Shown here one piece after another: positions 29,058 to 37,438 of a stretch of DNA of 64,000 nucleotides. A program made the translations under genes and the position numbers. This DNA comes from Ruminobacter sp. (GTDB lineage Bacteria > Pseudomonadota > Gammaproteobacteria > Enterobacterales > Succinivibrionaceae): the NCBI GenBank assembly GCA_017940385.1, contig JAGAYS010000029.1, positions 40,445-104,444 on the forward strand, given 5' to 3'. The notes beneath the pieces are model-generated. The model saw only the letters and a list, made by a program, of their open reading frames with translations, made no database searches and had not been told where the DNA came from. The stretch's first letter is position 1; the number at the start of each line of letters is the position of its first letter.

Positions 29058-30434
29058 TTACTTGATATTGGTTGGATTACCTTCAAGAAGCTTGTGATGT
29101 AATTCAGCAATGGCCTTTGGAGCCTGATCCTCATTAACAAGGAAGCACAGGTTGTGAGTGCTTGCACCGTAGCAGATCATACGGATGTTAACGTCACAGA
29201 TTGATGAGAACACTGCAGCACCAGTACCGCTGACCTGGCTCATGCCGTTACCGATTAAGGCAATGAGTGACAGACCTTCGTCGATACGTACACGGCAGAA
29301 TGACTTAAGCTCCTGTAACAGCTGTTCACTAAGTACAGACTTACCGCTTGACTGGCTGCCGGTATAATCGATGGTAAGGGCAACACTTACTTCTGAAGTG
29401 GTAATAAGGTCAACTGAAATACCATACTTTGCAAAAATGCTGAAGATATTTGCCAGGAAACCGCAGGCACCGATCATGTTAGGGCTCTGGAGGGTTAATA
29501 AAATCTGGTTCTTTCTTAAAGCAACGGCTCTGAAAGTTGGCTTAGAATTGGTTTCCTTACGAACCCATGTACCGCCCTTTTCTGGTTCCTTTGAAGAACC
29601 TACGAATACAGGGATGTTCTTGCGTACTGCAGGGAAAATGGTTGCAGGGTGCAGAACCTTGGCACCGAAGGTAGCCATTTCAGCTGCTTCAGAGAAGGTA
29701 ATTTCAGGAATTGCGTGAGCTTCTGGAACAAGACGAGGATCGGTAGTGTAGATACCTGGAACGTCAGTCCAGATTTCAATGGCGGCACAGCCGGGAATTG
29801 CTTCACCGAGAAGAGCGGCACTGTAGTCTGAACCGCCGCGGCCTAAAGTAGTGGTCTGACCGATGGCGTTAGAACCGATAAAGCCCTGAGTAACAACAAT
29901 GTAGTCGTCAAGTAACGGAGCAATCTGTTCCTTTGCACAGTTACCGATTACTTCAATGATTGGTGCAGCCTTGCCGAATACGCTGTCGGTTCTCATTACC
30001 TTACGTACGTCGAACCACTTTGCCTTGTAACCGAGACTGTTTAAAACTTCAGTGAACAGCTTGGTTGACATGATTTCACCGAATGAAACGATTCTGTCGG
30101 TTAAGGCATCATCATGTTCCTGAATGGCATGATTTGCCAGATCTCTGATTTCATGAAGAAGCTTTTCAATTTCTTCGGTGATGGCGGCAGGACGGCCTAA
30201 ATCGTTAAGAATGGAATTTTCAATAGCAGAGAGCTTTTCCATACGCTGCTCAATGCTTGCCTGATCAAGGGTACCTGATGCAAGTTCAACAAGTAAATTG
30301 GTAACACCGGCACTTGCACTTAAAACAACAAGCTTGGTATTAGGGTTATTGGTTACGATCTTTGCACAATTGCACATTGCCTGGTAGTTAGCAACGCTGG
30401 TACCACCGAACTTGGCAACACAAACCTGGTTCAT
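29058..30434 (-). CDS. lysC: Aspartate kinase, lysine-regulated type (LysC)
   Basis: Phosphorylates aspartate to start the lysine/threonine/methionine pathway. It is 458 aa and monofunctional, with no homoserine dehydrogenase domain. The kinase motif VAKFGGTSVANYQAM is at residues 6-20, TLGRGGSDYSAALL near 200, and WTDVPGIYTTDPR near 228. The C-terminal third carries two ACT-type regulatory segments (LLTLQSPNMIGACGFLANIF, SLIALIGNGMSQVSGTGAAV). AGGAG is 5 bases before the ATG. A lysine riboswitch and promoter upstream show regulation by lysine at the RNA level, in addition to allosteric inhibition known for the family. Confidence 0.97.
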   Translation of the reverse strand: MNQVCVAKFGGTSVANYQAMCNCAKIVTNNPNTKLVVLSASAGVTNLLVELASGTLDQASIEQRMEKLSAIENSILNDLGRPAAITEEIEKLLHEIRDLANHAIQEHDDALTDRIVSFGEIMSTKLFTEVLNSLGYKAKWFDVRKVMRTDSVFGKAAPIIEVIGNCAKEQIAPLLDDYIVVTQGFIGSNAIGQTTTLGRGGSDYSAALLGEAIPGCAAIEIWTDVPGIYTTDPRLVPEAHAIPEITFSEAAEMATFGAKVLHPATIFPAVRKNIPVFVGSSKEPEKGGTWVRKETNSKPTFRAVALRKNQILLTLQSPNMIGACGFLANIFSIFAKYGISVDLITTSEVSVALTIDYTGSQSSGKSVLSEQLLQELKSFCRVRIDEGLSLIALIGNGMSQVSGTGAAVFSSICDVNIRMICYGASTHNLCFLVNEDQAPKAIAELHHKLLEGNPTNIK

Positions 30435-30491
30435 ATGAACTCCTAGAATAAAAAAAGATTGTTTGAGTTACCTAAGGGAAAGTTTGATAAA

Positions 30492-30510
30492 GGCGGGGGA
30501 ATAATCCGCC
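30492..30510 (-). promoter_or_regulatory. Expression-platform hairpin of the lysine riboswitch
   Basis: On the minus strand GGCGG (30510-30506) pairs with CCGCC (30496-30492), followed by TTTATCAAACTTT. It overlaps the 3' strand of aptamer helix P1 by two bases, so ligand-stabilised P1 and this hairpin compete at their edge. The U-tract is weak. Confidence 0.55.
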
Positions 30511-30672
30511 AGAAGCACTTCACCTTAAGTGTGACAGCCTGAAGGATTCAGCCTTCATAGCCGACAATCGGATTAATGCTGTTTCAGATTGCCTCGGCTC
30601 TTCATTCCCTCTCCCGACTGCATGTTAAGCATGTTAGCTAATCGGGATACCTAAGAAGAGCGCCTCTTCTGG
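30509..30672 (-). promoter_or_regulatory. Lysine riboswitch aptamer (L-box)
   Basis: On the minus strand the conserved core elements appear in order: CCAGAAGAGGCGC at the 5' side (from 30672), GGGAGAGGGAATGAAGAGCC then GAGG, CGGCTATGAAGGCTGAATCC, AGGCTGTCAC, and the closing AGTGCTTCTGG (to 30509). These match the E. coli lysC L-box. It lies between a consensus promoter and lysC, so lysine should repress lysC expression. Confidence 0.93.
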
Positions 30673-30698
30673 TTGTTAATTCCGAAGAATTGTGAGTG

Positions 30699-30727
30699 AC
30701 TTTACATTTTTTAATCTTGTTTGTCAA
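30699..30727 (-). promoter_or_regulatory. Putative sigma-70 promoter of lysC
   Basis: On the minus strand TTGACA (30727-30722), a 17-base spacer and TAAAGT (30704-30699), just upstream of the riboswitch. Confidence 0.8.
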
Positions 30728-30796
30728 ACGTTTTTTTGAGCATTTTTCATAAGTTTTGGGCTCTTTTCTTTTGAAACGGATAAACCATGCTTTGAG

Positions 30797-30916
30797 CGAG
30801 CTCATTACTTAAGATCATAGTCAACGTCAAAAAACACACTTTTTGACGTGTATTCCCATAACACTATTCAAAAATTGCAGAAATTGACGAGTATTAAAAC
30901 TCAATCTTAAAGCTCG
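30797..30916. repeat. Nested inverted repeats in a non-coding stretch
   Basis: An outer interrupted repeat CGAGCT...TTAAGAT (30797-30815) faces ATCTTAA-AGCTCG (30904-30916). Inside lies a perfect 10-bp repeat ACGTCAAAAA / TTTTTGACGT with a 6-base loop (30824-30849). No open reading frame is involved. It sits between the lysC promoter and the next terminator. Confidence 0.6.
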
Positions 30917-30941
30917 TTCCCAACTACCATACCATCAACAA

Positions 30942-30973
30942 AAAGGCGGTTCATATCAGCATGAACCGCCTTT
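30942..30973 (-). terminator. Terminator of the Bax1-I/YccA-like gene
   Basis: Perfect 13-bp stem AAAGGCGGTTCAT / ATGAACCGCCTTT. On the minus strand the tail continues TT-GTTGATGG after TTT. Confidence 0.88.
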
Positions 30974-31000
30974 CCAGAATTTTCCGTTTATCCGGCGAAA

Positions 31001-31753
31001 TTAATCATCGCCGTTCAGAAGAACCTGAATCTTAACGGCAAGTTTGAGAAGCTCAATGTAAACCCATACGATACTGGCCAGGAATCCCATGCCCCACACC
31101 CATTCGTAACGGCTGTCAGCGTTGTTCTCAAGCTTGAACACGTTATCAAAATCAATAAGAAGATAAACGGCACCTACAGCCAGAGCCACAAGATTGATAC
31201 CAAAGCCGAGAAGTGAAGTATCGGCAATGGAAGTGAAGGCGTGGCCGCCGAACAGTGGAAGCAGCATATTTGCCAGGTAGGTGATCATAAGTGCCAGACC
31301 GAGGGTAATGGCAATATTAACGAGTTTCTGATTCACCTTGAAAATACCGGAAATGTAACCGACAAATACAATACCGCCGATTGAAACAGTACCGAGCAGG
31401 GCATAAATACTGAGACCTGCACCGAATCTGCTATCAACATATGAACTCAGGCCTCCGAGCAACGCACCTTCACAAATAGCGTAGACAGGAGCACAGATTT
31501 TTGCAATGCTTGGAACAAAAATACCGGCAAAGTAGGCAACGAGAGCGCATATCATGGCTACGGAAGTTGCTGCGCCACCAAGTTGGTTTGCATAGGTAAG
31601 GCATGCTGAAAAGAAACAGAGGGCAATCATAAAACCGCCTTTGGTGCATGCTCCTTTTACCGAAAACACACCGACATTCTCAATGGCGTTCTCTCTGGAT
31701 GACTTTATAATTCTTTCACTGTCAGTCATCGGGTTGGAAGTACTTAAATTCAT
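31001..31753 (-). CDS. Bax inhibitor-1/YccA family membrane protein
   Basis: 250-residue inner-membrane protein with about seven hydrophobic segments. The N-terminus is polar (30-40 residues). The family pattern EGALLGGLSSYVDSRFG and the C-terminal DSRYEWVWGMGFLASIVWVY followed by IELLKL place it in the Bax1-I/YccA superfamily, in the branch with a long N-terminal tail rather than the YccA protease-modulator branch. The function of this branch is not established; calcium leak and stress roles are described for the superfamily. It is a single gene with its own terminator. Confidence 0.85.
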   Translation of the reverse strand: MNLSTSNPMTDSERIIKSSRENAIENVGVFSVKGACTKGGFMIALCFFSACLTYANQLGGAATSVAMICALVAYFAGIFVPSIAKICAPVYAICEGALLGGLSSYVDSRFGAGLSIYALLGTVSIGGIVFVGYISGIFKVNQKLVNIAITLGLALMITYLANMLLPLFGGHAFTSIADTSLLGFGINLVALAVGAVYLLIDFDNVFKLENNADSRYEWVWGMGFLASIVWVYIELLKLAVKIQVLLNGDD

Positions 31754-31859
31754 GTTTAATATTTCCTTTATTGCTGAATAACAATCAAGATGAGGAATTC
31801 AACCGCATTCTTGACTCACGTATTACATATATACAGTCTTTTATATGATAATTCAATGA

Positions 31860-32615
31860 TTATAGATATTTTTTAGAGAAGATTTCTCTGACCTTTTCCA
31901 AATCCTCCGCGGTATCCACTCCGACCTGAGGATCGGAAACGGCATAATCCACGGCAATTCTGTATCCGTAGTACATTACTCTCAACTGTTCGAGCGATTC
32001 AATTGTCTCAAGGGCACACGGACTCATTCGTACGTATTCCTTAATAAATCCGGCTCTGTATGCATAGATCCCGAGGTGTCTTGCATGACCATCCTTAGCC
32101 GCCATGTTATTGGCCCTGAAATTATCCCTTTCGTACGGAATCGGAGCCCTGCTGAAGTAAATGGCCTCATTTCTGTGATTGAAAATAACCTTAACGCAGT
32201 TAGGGTTAAAGACCTCCTCACCCTCGATTGGAACACACAGCGTGGACATCGGAGCTGATGTTCTGTCCAGAAGCTCAGCCACCTGACGAATGTTTTCAGG
32301 TGGAATAAGAGGCTCATCGCCCTGTACGTTGACAACTATCTCATCATCAGGAAGCCCCAGCTTTTCCACAACCTCGGAAAGTCTCTCGGTTCCCGAATTA
32401 TGTTCCTTAGAAGTCAGACACACGTCGGCACCGCAGCCTTCACAGGCTTTCACGATGCGTTCATCATCGGTAGCCACAACCACCCTGTCTGCCCCTGCCT
32501 GCAGGGCCTGTTCAACCACTCTGACAATCATCGGACGGCCGCATATGTCCATTAACGGCTTTCCGGGTAATCTTGATGACGCATATCTTGCGGGAATAAT
32601 AACTGTAAATTTCAC
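31860..32615 (-). CDS. kdsB: 3-deoxy-manno-octulosonate cytidylyltransferase
   Basis: Makes CMP-Kdo for lipid A-core synthesis. [19 protein letters not shown] is the nucleotide-binding N-terminus, with [13 protein letters not shown] and [13 protein letters not shown] further on. I take the GTG at 32615 as start because GGAG lies 6 bases upstream and the protein (251 aa) then begins [10 protein letters not shown] like E. coli KdsB (248 aa); the frame also has a TTG at 32627. It is 45 bases downstream of lpxK and on the same strand, so both are probably co-transcribed for lipid A/Kdo assembly. Confidence 0.96.
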   Translation of the reverse strand: MKFTVIIPARYASSRLPGKPLMDICGRPMIVRVVEQALQAGADRVVVATDDERIVKACEGCGADVCLTSKEHNSGTERLSEVVEKLGLPDDEIVVNVQGDEPLIPPENIRQVAELLDRTSAPMSTLCVPIEGEEVFNPNCVKVIFNHRNEAIYFSRAPIPYERDNFRANNMAAKDGHARHLGIYAYRAGFIKEYVRMSPCALETIESLEQLRVMYYGYRIAVDYAVSDPQVGVDTAEDLEKVREIFSKKYL

Positions 32616-32660
32616 GCCTTTCTCCAATTTTCTGATTTTAGTATCTGCACACCGGTATCT

Positions 32661-33647
32661 TTACTTTCCGACTGAAAGCTGCTTTACCTTTGACAGCAGT
32701 TCGCCGTAAAAATTCTCAGGCAGAACAGCCGACACCGGCACATAATATGAATTTTTCAGACCGCATCCTGTATATTTGACAAAATCCTTTTCCGTCATGA
32801 CCAGGGGATAATCTCTTTCCTCATTCATCAGCAGTTTTATGTCCGCCTTTTCGTGATCCCCGATTTCAATCGTTCTGACAATTCTGTATCCCATTCCGGA
32901 CAGCGTATCGTAAAAACGTGCCGGACTGCCGATGCCGGCAAGAGCAATGATTTCAGCGCCGTCCGGCAGAGGCGACAAAGTTTCGTCAACAGGCAGAACT
33001 CCGTCCGCCTCAAGTTTCATCGGTATCTCCCCTTCCCTGAGCTCTCCGCCGTTGTTTATAAGATAATCGGCGCTTTTCAGTCGCCACTCACCTTCCCTCA
33101 GCGGGCCAGCAGGAAAAAGATATCCGTTACCGGTTCTGCGGGTACCGTCCATCACTATTATTTCAATGTCACGTTTCAGTGCATAGTGCTGCAGGCCGTC
33201 ATCAGTGATAATCACATCCGCATGCTTTTCGGCCAGAGCAGCCGCACGGCTCCTAACGGGATCAATAATCACCGCCGCACCGGTTCTTTTCAGAATAAGC
33301 TTCGGTTCATCCCCGGAATGTTCCGCCGGACTCTCAGCCGTTACCTCATACGGATATGCCGGAGGATGGGCCTTATATCCGCGACTTACCACAGCAACAC
33401 GGAATCCGTTTTTCCGGAAGTAATCGGCAATCCCGACGACCACCGGTGTTTTGCCGTTTCCTCCCACCATTATGTTTCCGACAACAATTACCGGAATACT
33501 GCTGCGGTAGCTTTTCAGAATGTTCCGGCGGTAAAGAAAACGTCTCACGGAAGTAACGGCGGCATAAAGAGCTGACAACGGCAGTAATGGATATTTCCAG
33601 CAGGAATTACCGAACCATATATCCTTTATTCTGTTTTCCAAACTCAT
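32661..33647 (-). CDS. lpxK: Tetraacyldisaccharide 4'-kinase
   Basis: Phosphorylates the 4' position of the lipid A precursor at the inner membrane. It is 328 aa. VIVVGNIMVGGNGKTPVVVG near residue 53 is the P-loop, VVSRGYKAHP and DDGLQHYALKRDIEI are family blocks, and the start FGNSCWKYPLLPLSALYAAV is the membrane-associating N-terminal helix. kdsB follows. msbA, the usual upstream partner, is not present; fnr is divergent instead. Confidence 0.96.
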   Translation of the reverse strand: MSLENRIKDIWFGNSCWKYPLLPLSALYAAVTSVRRFLYRRNILKSYRSSIPVIVVGNIMVGGNGKTPVVVGIADYFRKNGFRVAVVSRGYKAHPPAYPYEVTAESPAEHSGDEPKLILKRTGAAVIIDPVRSRAAALAEKHADVIITDDGLQHYALKRDIEIIVMDGTRRTGNGYLFPAGPLREGEWRLKSADYLINNGGELREGEIPMKLEADGVLPVDETLSPLPDGAEIIALAGIGSPARFYDTLSGMGYRIVRTIEIGDHEKADIKLLMNEERDYPLVMTEKDFVKYTGCGLKNSYYVPVSAVLPENFYGELLSKVKQLSVGK

Positions 33648-33901
33648 TCCCTTCCTCCGTTACCCGGTTTAATCCTCTTATCTCCGTCAGTGCATTATAC
33701 GGAAACAGGTCAAATCATCAGAGCATTATCAGACAATTTTAGTTTTTTGTACAGACAGCCGTCCTGACATCCGTCATTTCCGACGACACATGAAATATCT
33801 CAATTTTTATCATATAATCATGGAAAAATATTTGAGACACCACGGTATTTAACCTAAGATTTAAACAAAAACGTTTAAATTACCGACCATGAGGACAAGC
33901 C

Positions 33902-34630
33902 ATGACATCCCGCCAAAAAAATTCAAAATCTCCCAGCGATTTTTCCTGCGCCTCATGTCTGGTAAACTCCCTGTGCCTTGCAACCGGAAGCTTTGATCAT
34001 CAGACGTTTGCGGCAATAGACGGCATTATCGAAAGAAAGAAAAACTATCAGAAGGCCTCAATAATCTACAAGGCAGGTGACGAACTGAAAAATCTCTACG
34101 CCATCAGATCCGGCGGAGTAAAAATCTATTCAATAAACGAACACGGCGAAGAACAGATAACCAGCTTCCACATGCCCGGTGATCTCATCGGGTTTGATGC
34201 CATCGCAGACAACAGGCACCAGTCCTTTGCCCAGACCCTCGAAACATCAAACATCTGTGAAATTCCCTTTGAACCTTTGATGAGACTGGCCAGCAGGTAT
34301 CCGGACATGAACCTCAGGCTTCTGAAGCTTATCAGTGCCGAGATATCCGTAAAAAAGAATCTCATGATGATGATATCAAAACAGACAGCTGAACAGAGGC
34401 TGGCAACGTTTATCATGCATCTTTCAGACAATCTTAAAAGAAGAAATCTTTCAGGAAACGAAATAAAGCTGCCGATGACAAGATACGAAATAGGAAACTA
34501 CATATCACTTACGGTGGAAACCATCAGCCGACTGCTCTCAAGATTCCAGCAGAAACAGATTATTTCCGTCAAGGGCAAATACATCACAATCATCAAATTG
34601 GACAGACTTCAGGACATCGTTGAGTCCTGA
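33902..34630 (+). CDS. fnr: Fumarate/nitrate reduction regulator Fnr
   Basis: Oxygen-sensing CRP-family regulator of anaerobic genes. Three N-terminal cysteines (C16, C19, C25 in SCASCLVNSLC) plus the central Cys in SNICEIPFEPL give the four [4Fe-4S] ligands. KAGDELKNLYAIRSGGVKIY and GEEQITSFHMPGDLIGFDAI match E. coli Fnr. The recognition helix TVETISRLLSRFQ contains the E..SR residues that read TTGAT half-sites. It is 242 aa. A TATAAT at 33813 lies upstream, with no good -35. uspE follows, as in E. coli, where the two genes are adjacent. Confidence 0.97.
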   Translation: MTSRQKNSKSPSDFSCASCLVNSLCLATGSFDHQTFAAIDGIIERKKNYQKASIIYKAGDELKNLYAIRSGGVKIYSINEHGEEQITSFHMPGDLIGFDAIADNRHQSFAQTLETSNICEIPFEPLMRLASRYPDMNLRLLKLISAEISVKKNLMMMISKQTAEQRLATFIMHLSDNLKRRNLSGNEIKLPMTRYEIGNYISLTVETISRLLSRFQQKQIISVKGKYITIIKLDRLQDIVES

Positions 34631-34865
34631 CCGGATCGTATTTTTTAACCGATTATTCAACTTATTTCCTTCAGCCGTTCCAGAACCGCACCTGTCATGC
34701 CTGGACAGTCCCGTTCCACCTCTCCGATTTTTAGTTATAGGCCACACTTTTTAAACTGAACCGCTCTGCTTATTTCAATTAATGGACTGAATTCAAAAAC
34801 TTTACACGCAAATTTGTCTAAAATTTCATTATGGATCTTTACTTATCCGTTACCTAGGAGGACGT

Positions 34866-35783
34866 ATGAGAAAATACAAACATATCCTCGCTGTTGTGGA
34901 ACCCGGTTCAGAAAAGAATACGGCGCTGGCCAGAGCCCTGGAGATAGCATCTTTTTCCCCGGACACAAGAATTACAGCAATGATTGCAATGTATGATTTT
35001 TCAGCCGAACTGACATCCGTTCTTGACGTACAGACTCAGCTTGATCTGAAAAACAAACTGGTAACCGCACACGAACAGATGATTGAACAGGCAATGGGTA
35101 AACTGAATGCCGAACATAGTGACATCGACTGTAAAATCGTCTGGCAGCGAAGCGTTACCAGGGCAATTGTCGATGAGATAAACGCCGGTGATTACGACCT
35201 TCTCATAAAGGTTGCCGACAATCACGACCTGCCCCAGAAACTGCTCTATACGCCTCTTGACTGGAAACTTCTCAGATACTCCCCGATTCCGGTAATCATT
35301 GCCAAGGAACACAAATGGACTCCGGGTGCGAACATTCTCGTTGCAATTAACTTTGATGATGAGGATCTTAAGGCGCAGAGACTGATGAATCTCAGACTTC
35401 TGAGACATGCCCAGCAGATATCCACACTTACCGGAGGAGCAATACACCTTGTAAATGCGGCTGTTCCAATCACCCCTTCAACCCTGGTGGAAATTCCGGG
35501 CTTCTCTCCGGATCTTTACAGTGAAGCCGTATACAGTCAGAGTTCAGAAAAGCTTGTGTTATTTGCAAAGAAACACAGAATTCCTGAGAGCAACTGCCAC
35601 ATCTGCATAGGCCAGCCTGACGATGTCATATACCATCAGGCAAAGAAGCTGAACGCAAACTTCATTCTTATAGGAAATTCCGCCAGAAAAGGAGTTGTGG
35701 GCAACATCATTGGAAACGTGTGCGAGCAGATTACCGATGACGTGGACTGCGACATTATGGTCATAAGCAAGAATTTAAGATAA
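34866..35783 (+). CDS. uspE: Universal stress protein E (tandem UspA domains)
   Basis: 305 aa with two consecutive Usp domains. The first begins MRKYKHILAVVEPGSEKNTA; the second begins near residue 155 with ANILVAINFDDEDLKA and ends with FILIGNSARKGVVGNIIGNV, close to the GxxxxG(S) nucleotide-loop pattern. E. coli UspE (316 aa) influences motility, adhesion and stress survival. AGGAGG is 4 bases before the ATG. It lies 235 bases after fnr, so it may have its own promoter; a terminator follows. Confidence 0.94.
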   Translation: MRKYKHILAVVEPGSEKNTALARALEIASFSPDTRITAMIAMYDFSAELTSVLDVQTQLDLKNKLVTAHEQMIEQAMGKLNAEHSDIDCKIVWQRSVTRAIVDEINAGDYDLLIKVADNHDLPQKLLYTPLDWKLLRYSPIPVIIAKEHKWTPGANILVAINFDDEDLKAQRLMNLRLLRHAQQISTLTGGAIHLVNAAVPITPSTLVEIPGFSPDLYSEAVYSQSSEKLVLFAKKHRIPESNCHICIGQPDDVIYHQAKKLNANFILIGNSARKGVVGNIIGNVCEQITDDVDCDIMVISKNLR

Positions 35784-35811
35784 CCTGCCCTGAACGTTTC
35801 CATTAATACCT

Positions 35812-35840
35812 GAAGCCACGGCAGTGCCGTGGCTTCTTTC
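35812..35840 (+). terminator. Rho-independent terminator of uspE
   Basis: GAAGCCACG (35812-35820) pairs with CGTGGCTTC (35828-35836) and is followed by TTTC. Confidence 0.75.
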
Positions 35841-35883
35841 ATTCCTTCTTTCACGGGATTCGTACAGACGGTATGAAAATCCG

Positions 35884-36135
35884 TCAGTCCTCATTCTTCC
35901 TTATGAAAAGCTCAAAGGTACCGTCGGCATTTTCAAGAACCTTAAGGACGGAGTGGCCTTCATCCTTAACGCTGCGCGGTACATTCTGAATCGGTTCACC
36001 GCCGTTAAGATGCACCTGCAGAATCTGACCGTTTTCCAATTCATCAAGAGCCACCTTTGTTTTCACAAAAGTTATCGGACAGGTCACGTCGGTAATATCT
36101 ATTTTGTCATCAGGTAATATTTCAGTTTCAGACAT
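35884..36135 (-). CDS. TusA-like sulfurtransferase, last gene of the sulfur operon
   Basis: 83-residue TusA/SirA-fold protein. The family signature is Cys19-Pro20 in TDVTCPITFVKTKVALDEL; this cysteine carries persulfide sulfur in TusA-type carriers. The C-terminal beta strand (GTFELFIRK) also fits. I start at the ATG at 36135, with GGAG 6 bases upstream; the earlier ATG at 36177 overlaps the JAMM gene. It lies 34 bases after that gene and ends the operon. Context suggests it relays sulfur between the desulfurase and the E1-carrier pairs. It lacks a DsrE or permease partner here. Confidence 0.85.
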   Translation of the reverse strand: MSETEILPDDKIDITDVTCPITFVKTKVALDELENGQILQVHLNGGEPIQNVPRSVKDEGHSVLKVLENADGTFELFIRKNED

Positions 36136-36169
36136 AGTCATCTCCTTATGTTTTTCCGTAAAAATACCG

Positions 36170-36610
36170 TCAGTCATTATTGTCGGTAATTATTATCTCT
36201 TCCTTTCTGGACACACGGTTGCTCAAATCCCCCTCGACATGAAATCCGTTAAGCACAGGATTATCACGATCGGCGAGTGACAGAATGAGATAACTGGCTC
36301 TGCTGTCGTTTGCCCAGCGCAGATCCTCCTGGGATGGTCTTGCAGGAGTTTCCGGATGTGAATGCCAGTTTCCCAGCGGTGACAGACCGTTGGCCCGCAT
36401 GTCCTTGATGGCCGCAAGATGTTCCGAAGGATCAATGGAAAAATGTTCATTGGTATGATCAATATTGGTAAGCAGATATACCTTCTGAATAACCCTGACT
36501 CCGTCCTCACGATCATAACCGGCCAAAAGCCCGCATGCCTCATCAGGAAGCTCGGCAAAGGCATGACGGCATACGGCCTCAAAATCCTTTTTTGAAATGG
36601 TAATCTTCAT
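36170..36610 (-). CDS. JAMM metalloprotease paired with the ThiS-like carrier (HcyD/Mec+ type)
   Basis: 146-residue JAB1/MPN zinc protease. The catalytic set is complete: Glu24 in DEACGLLAG, then NWHSHPETPARPSQED with His83, His85, Ser93 and Asp96 in exact HxHx7SxxD spacing. Family members cut after the C-terminal GG of ubiquitin-like sulfur carriers or release the aminoacyl product. The start ATG at 36610 has GGAG 6 bases upstream. It lies 18 bases after the E1-like gene and two genes after the carrier with the SYGVY tail, its obvious substrate. Processing of that tail is inference from context. Confidence 0.88.
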   Translation of the reverse strand: MKITISKKDFEAVCRHAFAELPDEACGLLAGYDREDGVRVIQKVYLLTNIDHTNEHFSIDPSEHLAAIKDMRANGLSPLGNWHSHPETPARPSQEDLRWANDSRASYLILSLADRDNPVLNGFHVEGDLSNRVSRKEEIIITDNND

Positions 36611-36628
36611 GCGCATCTCCCGTCATCA

Positions 36629-37438
36629 TTAAAGCTTAAGCTCGCATGTCGGCTGTTCATAATCCCTAAGTTCGGTAATCTCAGGATGTTCAGAACATAC
36701 CGCACAGCCATCTCCGCGTGCCGGAAGCTTAATCTTATGGAATTCCATCTTAAGCGCATCATAGGTAAGCAGATACCCCACCAGAAGATCACCTACGCCG
36801 GTAATGTACTTTACTGCTTCCATTGCCTGCAGGGAACCTATTACGCCACCCATTGCCCCAATGACACCGGCCTGCTTACAGGTAGGTACGGCATCCTTTG
36901 GAGGCGGTTCCTTGAAAATACAGCGGTAGCATGGTCCCTTACCTGGAATAATGGTGGTAAGCTGTCCCTTGAATCTGATAATTCCTGCGTGACTGAACGG
37001 CTTACCGGCCATTACGCAGGCATCATTTATCAGAAATTTCGCCGGAAAATTATCAGTTCCGTCAAGAATGAAATCATAATCCTTTATCAGATCCATAATG
37101 TTGGAACTGTCCACGAAATCCTCATAAGTGTTTACGGTGATGTCAGGATTTATCGCCTTCATTGTTTCAGCGGCGGAAATAACCTTCTTCACACCTATGT
37201 CCTTTGTAGTGTGAATAACCTGACGCTGAAGGTTTGACAGGTCAACGACGTCGGCATCGGCAATACCGATGGTTCCCACGCCTGCTGCGGCCAGATAAAG
37301 CGCCGCAGGTGAACCGAGGCCGCCGGCACCTATAATCAGCACCTTGGATTCCAGAAGTTTTTTCTGTCCCTTGACGCCAATCTCACTGAGAAGAATGTGT
37401 CTTGAATAGCGTTCAAGCTGTTCATTAGTAAACGCCAT
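36629..37438 (-). CDS. E1-like adenylyltransferase (ThiF/MoeB/HesA family), HcyF-like
   Basis: 269 aa that activate the C-terminal glycine of a sulfur carrier as an acyl-adenylate. YSRHILLSEIGVKGQKKL is the family start, GAGGLGSPAALYLAAAGVG (37 onward) binds ATP, and DGTDNFPAKFLINDACV follows. The structural zinc ligands are C170xxC173 and C245xxC248, and Cys187 (AVPTCKQAG) is positioned for sulfur transfer. No rhodanese domain is present, unlike the second E1 at 41374. GGAGG lies 8 bases before the ATG at 37438. The start overlaps the carrier gene by 14 bases, so translation is coupled. No thiG or moaE nearby argues against thiamine or molybdopterin roles. Confidence 0.92.
   Translation of the reverse strand: MAFTNEQLERYSRHILLSEIGVKGQKKLLESKVLIIGAGGLGSPAALYLAAAGVGTIGIADADVVDLSNLQRQVIHTTKDIGVKKVISAAETMKAINPDITVNTYEDFVDSSNIMDLIKDYDFILDGTDNFPAKFLINDACVMAGKPFSHAGIIRFKGQLTTIIPGKGPCYRCIFKEPPPKDAVPTCKQAGVIGAMGGVIGSLQAMEAVKYITGVGDLLVGYLLTYDALKMEFHKIKLPARGDGCAVCSEHPEITELRDYEQPTCELKL

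Noticed and set aside
32853-33575. 240-residue open frame on the plus strand
   Set aside because: Entirely antisense to lpxK, with no ribosome binding site or protein family features.
36686-37237. 183-residue plus-strand open frame
   Set aside because: Antisense shadow of the E1-like gene; composition is not protein-like.
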